DNA of 20,191 bases, from NCBI GenBank assembly GCA_002320665.1, contig DCKO01000015.1, positions 1 to 20,191 on the forward strand, in the 5' to 3' direction. Of this stretch, positions 15,593 through 20,191 are shown one piece after another. The DNA is from Micavibrio sp. UBA1672 (GTDB lineage Bacteria; Pseudomonadota; Alphaproteobacteria; Micavibrionales; Micavibrionaceae). Numbering within the stretch: position 1 is the first letter of the stretch; every line of letters begins with the position of its first letter. The notes beneath the pieces were generated by a model, which was not told the DNA's origin, made no database searches, and was given only the letters and a program-made list of their open reading frames with translations. The translations under genes were made by a program, and so were the position numbers.

Positions 15593-17199
15593 CCGAACTT
15601 GCGACCCTAAGCATTGTCTATCTGGCCTTTCTAGCCTTTTGCGCCAAACGCCTGATGAATTACCTGCACGCGCTCCAACAAGATGATTATGATAATGGAC
15701 GCTTTTGGAAATGGACGCTTAAGAACAAAGTCTTGGATAAACGCGCGAGCATAGCGCTATTGCTGATCTCTATTCCAAGCGTCTTAAACCTTATACCGAC
15801 ATTGGCCATTCACTTCCTGATGTTCCTGACCTTCGCGATGATCGTTGCCATGGAAAAAGACGCCCGCAAAGACGGTAAGAAAGCTCTTATCCTGACCCAG
15901 CGCGCAAAACGCATTTTATATCTAGCGCTGTTTTACTGCGCCGTGCTCGGTGTTATTCTATTCTTTATGCCTGTACCAGCCATCATGGTTATTCCAGTTC
16001 AGCTTATCCCCTTAATGCTGATTCTATCGACAGCCAGCTTGCAACCTCATGAAAAATCCGTGCAACAAAAATTCGCTGCCGAAGCGCAGGAAAAGCTCAA
16101 TCAAATGCGCCCGACCATTATCGGGATTACCGGTTCTTACGGCAAAACCTCAGTCAAGCATATCCTTGGGCACATCTTGGGGAGTGCCGCCCCCACTCTC
16201 ATGACACCAGGCAGTGTAAACACACTCATGGGGATTACCCGCATCATCCGCGAGCAACTCCAGCCCAATCACAAATATTTCATCGTGGAGATGGGCGCAT
16301 ATGGCCCCGGCTCAATCAAAGCCCTTTGCGATCTAACCCCGCCCGATACAGGGATTATCACCTCCATCGGGCACGCCCATTATGAGCGCTTCAAAACCCT
16401 CGACACCGTTGCCCACGCCAAATATGAGCTTGCCGACTCAGTCCTCTCGCGTGGCGGCACCGTCATTGTCGGCGAGAAAACCTTACGCTTTAAACACACT
16501 CAGGAAATGCGCCATAAAGATGCACGAAACTTCATAGTCTGCGGCGGCCCTGACACAGACGGGCACTTAACGCAAGATGATCTAGCCATCACTCTGATTG
16601 ACCAAAATAGCAAAGGCCTGATTGTCGGGGTAATGTGGCAAGGCAAGGAATACGCCCTGCGCGCCCCGATTTACGGGCATCACCATGCGGAAAATATCGC
16701 CATGGCATTTGCCACGGCGATGTATCTGGGCATTGATCCCGATGACGTGAAGGCCGCCCTGACCCGCCTGCCGCAAATCAAACATAGACTGGAACTTAAA
16801 AAGCAAGAAGACGGCAGCGCCCTGCTCGATGATGCCTATAACTCTAACCCCACAGGATTCCGCTCCGCCCTTGATCTGCTTAGGAAACTGAAAGAGGATT
16901 ACACCCGCACCATCCTCGTCACCCCCGGTATCGTGGAGCTTGGCCCCGCCCATGATGACACCCACGAGAAAATCGGCGCTTATGCGGCTGATTGCTGTGA
17001 CATCGCGATTATTGTGAACCCATCACGGATTCCAACCTTTATTGAAGGCTTTAAAAAAGCAAACCCCGCCAAACAGCTTTATACTTTCGAAACCTTCGTT
17101 GAAGCTCAAAACTGGCTGATTAAAAACCGCCAGAAAGGTGACCTCATCCTACTGGAAAACGACCTCCCCGATATTTACGAGGACATCCCGAAGATTTAG
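15589..17199 (+). CDS. membrane-anchored MurF-type Mur ligase
   Basis: This is a 536-residue Mur ligase of MurF type. MurF adds D-Ala-D-Ala to UDP-MurNAc-tripeptide with ATP. The N-terminal 150 residues are membrane-like, with about four to five hydrophobic segments (roughly 3-21, 53-88, 108-126, 129-149). The ATPase domain follows, with P-loop GITGSYGKTS at 179-188, then VEMGAYGPGSIKAL and IITSIGHAHYERF. The GHHHAENIAMA and LDDAYNSNP motifs and the C-terminal VELGPAHDDTHEKIG passage are all MurF-like. The usual soluble N-terminal MurF substrate domain is not evident; the membrane region stands in its place. It overlaps the hydrolase gene by four bases and its stop overlaps the convergent lipoprotein gene by four bases. 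Whether it is the cell's only MurF or a second one cannot be seen here, so I leave the symbol blank. Confidence 0.82.
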   Translation: MTELATLSIVYLAFLAFCAKRLMNYLHALQQDDYDNGRFWKWTLKNKVLDKRASIALLLISIPSVLNLIPTLAIHFLMFLTFAMIVAMEKDARKDGKKALILTQRAKRILYLALFYCAVLGVILFFMPVPAIMVIPVQLIPLMLILSTASLQPHEKSVQQKFAAEAQEKLNQMRPTIIGITGSYGKTSVKHILGHILGSAAPTLMTPGSVNTLMGITRIIREQLQPNHKYFIVEMGAYGPGSIKALCDLTPPDTGIITSIGHAHYERFKTLDTVAHAKYELADSVLSRGGTVIVGEKTLRFKHTQEMRHKDARNFIVCGGPDTDGHLTQDDLAITLIDQNSKGLIVGVMWQGKEYALRAPIYGHHHAENIAMAFATAMYLGIDPDDVKAALTRLPQIKHRLELKKQEDGSALLDDAYNSNPTGFRSALDLLRKLKEDYTRTILVTPGIVELGPAHDDTHEKIGAYAADCCDIAIIVNPSRIPTFIEGFKKANPAKQLYTFETFVEAQNWLIKNRQKGDLILLENDLPDIYEDIPKI

Positions 17200-17756
17200 A
17201 AATATGTCTCTGTTATAGAAACTTTTCCAGACTTTTCTTCATATTCTTGAATTTGACTAATCATTCCATCAGAAAATTTATATCTGATCTCATTGGTTTT
17301 TTTCTGTGTAGGCAACCACATAGTAGTAAAAACACCTGTTAAACATATATCTTCAGGTTTTTCTGAAAGATTAAATGCTTCTTGGTTATAACTACCACGA
17401 TCAATAAAATCAGATTTGTACTCTATTAGTAAATTATAGGTTTTTTCTGGATTATTATGCAGTAAATTAGAATCATCTGGAACAGCTGCCCATATTTGTA
17501 ATCTTTGATCACAAAGTTTTACGTCAAAAAAATTATTAGAATACCCTTTTTCCTTCATAAATTCGTATAAGTCCTTATCTGATTTAATTTCAGCAACCAA
17601 ATAACCCAGATACATTGAATTCCCCTCTCCTAAAAGAGACGGAAACTTCTTCTCTTCATCTAAAAAATACATTTTTTCTAGTGTTATTTTTGGTGTCTGC
17701 GCACATGAAATAAGCAGCAAAGGAAAGAATAAAAAAACGATTTTGAATGGTTTCAT
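17196..17756 (-). CDS. AT-rich hypothetical lipoprotein
   Basis: This is a 186-residue putative lipoprotein of unknown function. The N-terminus MKPFKIVFLFFPLLLISC is a type II signal with the lipobox LISC, giving Cys18 as the acylated residue, followed by AQTPK. The residue at +2 is Ala, so outer-membrane sorting is expected if Lol rules apply. The rest is a mixed, charged domain with two or three further cysteines (near KLCDQRLQIW and EDICLTGVF) and no motif I recognise. It is about 35% GC in a sampled line, against about 57% in a sampled line of the neighbouring MurF-like gene. Its ATG overlaps the murB stop (ATGA), so translation is probably coupled to murB. Its stop overlaps the convergent ligase gene. 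It looks like a late addition at the edge of the inserted hydrolase-ligase pair. Confidence 0.7.
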   Translation of the reverse strand: MKPFKIVFLFFPLLLISCAQTPKITLEKMYFLDEEKKFPSLLGEGNSMYLGYLVAEIKSDKDLYEFMKEKGYSNNFFDVKLCDQRLQIWAAVPDDSNLLHNNPEKTYNLLIEYKSDFIDRGSYNQEAFNLSEKPEDICLTGVFTTMWLPTQKKTNEIRYKFSDGMISQIQEYEEKSGKVSITETYF

Positions 17757-18694
17757 CCTCTTTCACCCAACCGCTTAATCTCCCAGTGAAGTTCTACACC
17801 GCACTCTTCCCGCACGCGGCGGATAAGTTCATCGCCTAAATCTTCCAGATCGCTCGCACTAGCATCACCTGTATTAATCATAAAATTACAGTGCTTTTCA
17901 CTCATCTGCGCGCCGCCGATTTTAAGGCCGCGCCCGCCGACTTTTTCAACGAGCTGCCATGCCCGCGTGCCTTTTTCCAATCCCGCCGCCTCAAGCTCCT
18001 CATCCGTTGGATTGGCAAAAGTCGAGCCACCTGTTTTTTCGGAGATTGGCTGCGTGTCCTGACGTTTGGCTTTGATCTCTTTCAGGCGCTCCCGCACGAG
18101 GGTTTTATCCTCTTCCACCCCTTCGAAAATCGCACTCACGAATACAAGATCACCAGAAGCCGCCGCCCCGCATTTCCGATAGGACATATCCATATCCTCA
18201 AGATCCAGCGGCACAAACCCGCCATACGCATCCAGCGCCATCCCCGCGCTTAAGATATCCTTGACCTCACGGCCATACGCCCCTGCATTCATCGCCAGCG
18301 CCCCGCCAACTGTACCCGGTATGCCGGAGAGAAACTCCAAGCCGCCAATCCCTGCCTTCGCCGCCGCCGCCGCTACAGAGCCATTCAACGCACCAGCCCC
18401 AGCCATAATCTTATTGCCATGAATTTCAATTTCTGCAAAAGGCTTACCCAGACGGATTACACAGCCCCGAATACCGCCATCACGGATAATGCAATTGGCC
18501 ATCCCGCCCAGCACCATGAGCGGCTCATCTTTCGGATATTCCTTTAAGAAAATCGATAAATCCTCGATATCTTCCGGTTCGAACAATAAATCAGCGCTCC
18601 CGCCACAGCGAAACCAGCTCTTTTCCCCTAAAGGAAAATCCTTGGTAAAACTGCCGCGATATGTCACTTGCTTTTCCAGCGGAACACAGCTCAT
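17753..18694 (-). CDS. murB: UDP-N-acetylenolpyruvoylglucosamine reductase
   Basis: MurB is the cytoplasmic FAD enzyme that reduces UDP-GlcNAc-enolpyruvate with NADPH to give UDP-MurNAc. The 313-residue protein shows SWFRCGGSAD near residues 26-35, the FAD-domain phrase GIPGTVGGALAMNAGAYG (124-141), SYRKCG at 171-176, the catalytic serine in GGSTFANP (Ser224), KHCNFMIN (267-274) and a likely catalytic Glu305 near the end. One oddity is the usual GxGSN flavin-binding motif, which here reads GGMANCIIRDGG (63-74), so the serine is an alanine. The ATG follows the murC stop directly with no gap, and an AAAGGGG stretch inside the end of murC can serve as ribosome binding site. The stop overlaps the lipoprotein start by four bases. 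The usual next gene, ddl, is about 3 kb away past the inserted block. Confidence 0.95.
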   Translation of the reverse strand: MSCVPLEKQVTYRGSFTKDFPLGEKSWFRCGGSADLLFEPEDIEDLSIFLKEYPKDEPLMVLGGMANCIIRDGGIRGCVIRLGKPFAEIEIHGNKIMAGAGALNGSVAAAAAKAGIGGLEFLSGIPGTVGGALAMNAGAYGREVKDILSAGMALDAYGGFVPLDLEDMDMSYRKCGAAASGDLVFVSAIFEGVEEDKTLVRERLKEIKAKRQDTQPISEKTGGSTFANPTDEELEAAGLEKGTRAWQLVEKVGGRGLKIGGAQMSEKHCNFMINTGDASASDLEDLGDELIRRVREECGVELHWEIKRLGERG

Positions 18695-20158
18695 TTAGGC
18701 CGCCTGCCCCTTTCGTTTTAGCTCGAAGAAAGCCTCGATTTCCTTCGGCAAAGCATTCGCCCAATGCGTGATATCACCAGCCCCCATCAACACAACAATA
18801 TCTCCATCCCCGATAACATCCAGCAAATCTTGCGCAAGGCTCTCTTTGCTCTCAAGCGCAAAGGCCGCGCGGTGACCATGGGATTTCAGCCCCTCAACCA
18901 GCGCTTCTTTGCTTGCACCTTCAATTGGAGATTCTCCGGCTTCATAAACATCGGCTACCATCACATGATCAGCCTGATTAAAACAACGGCAAAATTCCTC
19001 GAATAAATCATGCAAGCGACTATAGCGATGCGGCTGCATGACGGCAATCACGCGCCCCTGCTTTTCCTCCGCCGCAATCTTGGCAGTTTTGAGAACAACC
19101 TCGATCTCGACGGGGTGATGCGCATAATCATCAATAAAGGTAACGCCTTTGAATGTGCCTGTCTTGGTAAAGCGGCGCTTGACGCCGCCAAAATTCGCCA
19201 TCGCATCTTTCATTGTTGCCACGGGCACGCCCATTTGCTGCGCCACGCCCAAGGCTACAAGGGAATTCTGCACATTATGCTCACCCAGCATAGATAGCGG
19301 AATATCACGGATCACAAGCTCTTCGCCATTTTCACTTAACCAACCCGCAAAGGTCACATCAAAAACACTTTGACCACCTTGCGTGCGGATATTCTCGGCT
19401 CTAATATCGGCTTGCGGGTTAAAGCCATACGTGATGACCTTACGATCCGAAACCTGCGCCGCCAAACTCTGCACCTCTGGGTGATCAATACAAAGCAACG
19501 CATAGCCATGAAATGGCAAGTTCAGGATAAATCTGCGATACGCATTTCTAACATTGTCAAATGAGCCATAATGATCGAGATGCTCGGGATCCATATTGGT
19601 CACCACCGCCACAGTTGCCGGAAGACGAATAAAGCTCCCGTCACTTTCATCAGCCTCAACCACCATCCAGTCCGATTTCCCGAAGCGCGTATTCGTGCCA
19701 TAAGATTTTACAATCCCGCCATTAACAACAGTCGGATCAAGCCCCGCCGTATCAAGCATCTGCCCGACCATAGAGGTTGTTGTGGTCTTGCCATGCGTTC
19801 CCGCCACAGCAACAGATGTTTTGAGGCGCATCAATTCGGCAAGCATCTCGGCGCGCCGAACAACCGGAACCTTGGCGGCTCTGGCTGCAATAAGCTCTGG
19901 ATTATCATCCTTCACAGCCGATGAAATCACCACCGCAACAGGTAATTCACCGTCTTTATTCCTGATATTATTTTCCTGATGGCCTATGGCAATGCGCGCA
20001 CCGACATCTCGCAGCCTCTCGACATTGGCCCCATCCGCCAAATCAGAACCCTGCACATCATAGCCATGCGACAATAAAAGCGCGGCAATACCGCTCATCC
20101 CTATTCCGCCAATACCGATAAAGTGCAATGTTCCAATGTCAGGGGACATTATGCGCAT
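18695..20158 (-). CDS. murC: UDP-N-acetylmuramate--L-alanine ligase
   Basis: MurC attaches L-alanine to UDP-MurNAc with ATP, the first amino-acid addition in peptidoglycan precursor synthesis. The 487-residue protein is of normal length. Visible are the UDP-binding FIGIGGIGMSGIA (13-25), the ATP loop AGTHGKTTTT (119-128), VVEADESDGSF, then VVTNMDPEHLDHYG, the MLGEHNVQNSLVA motif, and IDDYAHHPVEIE followed by MQPHRYSRLHDLFEEF in the C-terminal domain. I chose the ATG at 20158 because AAGGAG (20171-20166) lies seven bases upstream; the in-frame ATG at 20149 has no such site. It abuts murB. Upstream dcw genes (murG and others) would lie beyond the right edge, where only 33 bases remain. Confidence 0.98.
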   Translation of the reverse strand: MRIMSPDIGTLHFIGIGGIGMSGIAALLLSHGYDVQGSDLADGANVERLRDVGARIAIGHQENNIRNKDGELPVAVVISSAVKDDNPELIAARAAKVPVVRRAEMLAELMRLKTSVAVAGTHGKTTTTSMVGQMLDTAGLDPTVVNGGIVKSYGTNTRFGKSDWMVVEADESDGSFIRLPATVAVVTNMDPEHLDHYGSFDNVRNAYRRFILNLPFHGYALLCIDHPEVQSLAAQVSDRKVITYGFNPQADIRAENIRTQGGQSVFDVTFAGWLSENGEELVIRDIPLSMLGEHNVQNSLVALGVAQQMGVPVATMKDAMANFGGVKRRFTKTGTFKGVTFIDDYAHHPVEIEVVLKTAKIAAEEKQGRVIAVMQPHRYSRLHDLFEEFCRCFNQADHVMVADVYEAGESPIEGASKEALVEGLKSHGHRAAFALESKESLAQDLLDVIGDGDIVVLMGAGDITHWANALPKEIEAFFELKRKGQAA

Positions 20159-20191
20159 AAGAAAACTCCTTCAATGATAATTAGTCTTTCC

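Noticed and set aside
13494..17199. A vancomycin-resistance type operon (D-Ala-D-Lac ligase with its own MurF).
   Set aside because: The omega-loop tyrosine of the ligase is kept, no VanH dehydrogenase, VanX dipeptidase or VanRS pair is present, and the organism makes an outer membrane.
1..20191. CRISPR arrays, tRNA or rRNA genes, insertion sequences and phage genes.
   Set aside because: I saw no regularly spaced repeats, cloverleaf-like sequences, transposases, terminal repeats or phage proteins on either strand.

Overview
The window is a stretch of bacterial chromosome, most likely from an alphaproteobacterium of moderate GC content. The evidence is the gene order murC-murB-...-ddl-ftsQ-ftsA-ftsZ-...-lpxC-...-bamD-recN-ligA on the minus strand. 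This is the downstream half of the division and cell wall (dcw) cluster as alphaproteobacteria arrange it, with lpxC, bamD, recN and ligA trailing ftsZ. A 607-residue FtsZ with a very long linker and the C-terminal peptide LDIPAFLRRQAN supports the same assignment. I cannot fix the genus. A Micavibrio-like or unplaced Rhodospirillales-type lineage is only a guess.

Layout from left to right: (1) 1-1670, plus strand: the 3' end of pntB (transhydrogenase beta subunit), a lysophospholipase-like alpha/beta hydrolase and a small 75-residue protein. (2) 1667-6230, minus strand: bamD-recN-ligA, tightly packed. (3) 6343-9155: lpxC with three accessory genes around it. These are a DUF1579-like secreted protein with its own promoter and terminator, an AT-rich orphan, and a small secreted Sel1-repeat protein. 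A clear intrinsic terminator for ftsZ lies at 9131-9155. (4) 9206-14723, minus strand: ddl-ftsQ-ftsA-ftsZ, with a 307-bp leader before ftsZ that carries DnaA-box-like and GANTC sequences. (5) 14819-17199, plus strand: a two-gene operon of an alpha/beta hydrolase and a membrane-anchored MurF-type ligase, transcribed against the rest of the cluster and divergently from ddl. (6) 17196-20158, minus strand: murC-murB and a translationally coupled AT-rich lipoprotein.

How the genes work together: MurC and MurB work on the UDP-MurNAc branch, Ddl makes D-Ala-D-Ala, and the MurF-like protein would attach the dipeptide. FtsQ, FtsA and FtsZ then direct division. LpxC commits carbon to lipid A, and BamD serves outer-membrane protein assembly. 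RecN and LigA act in DNA repair and replication.

The most interesting part is the ddl / hydrolase / membrane-MurF block at 13494-17199. It interrupts the usual murB-ddl adjacency. From memory it matches the ddl - hydrolase - murF gene set of Helicobacter/Campylobacter, and the Ddl here is long and has a non-standard substrate-side motif. This looks like a peptidoglycan-precursor module of non-alphaproteobacterial type placed inside an alphaproteobacterial dcw cluster, with a conserved hydrolase of unknown role. I saw no tRNA, rRNA, CRISPR array, insertion sequence or phage gene.
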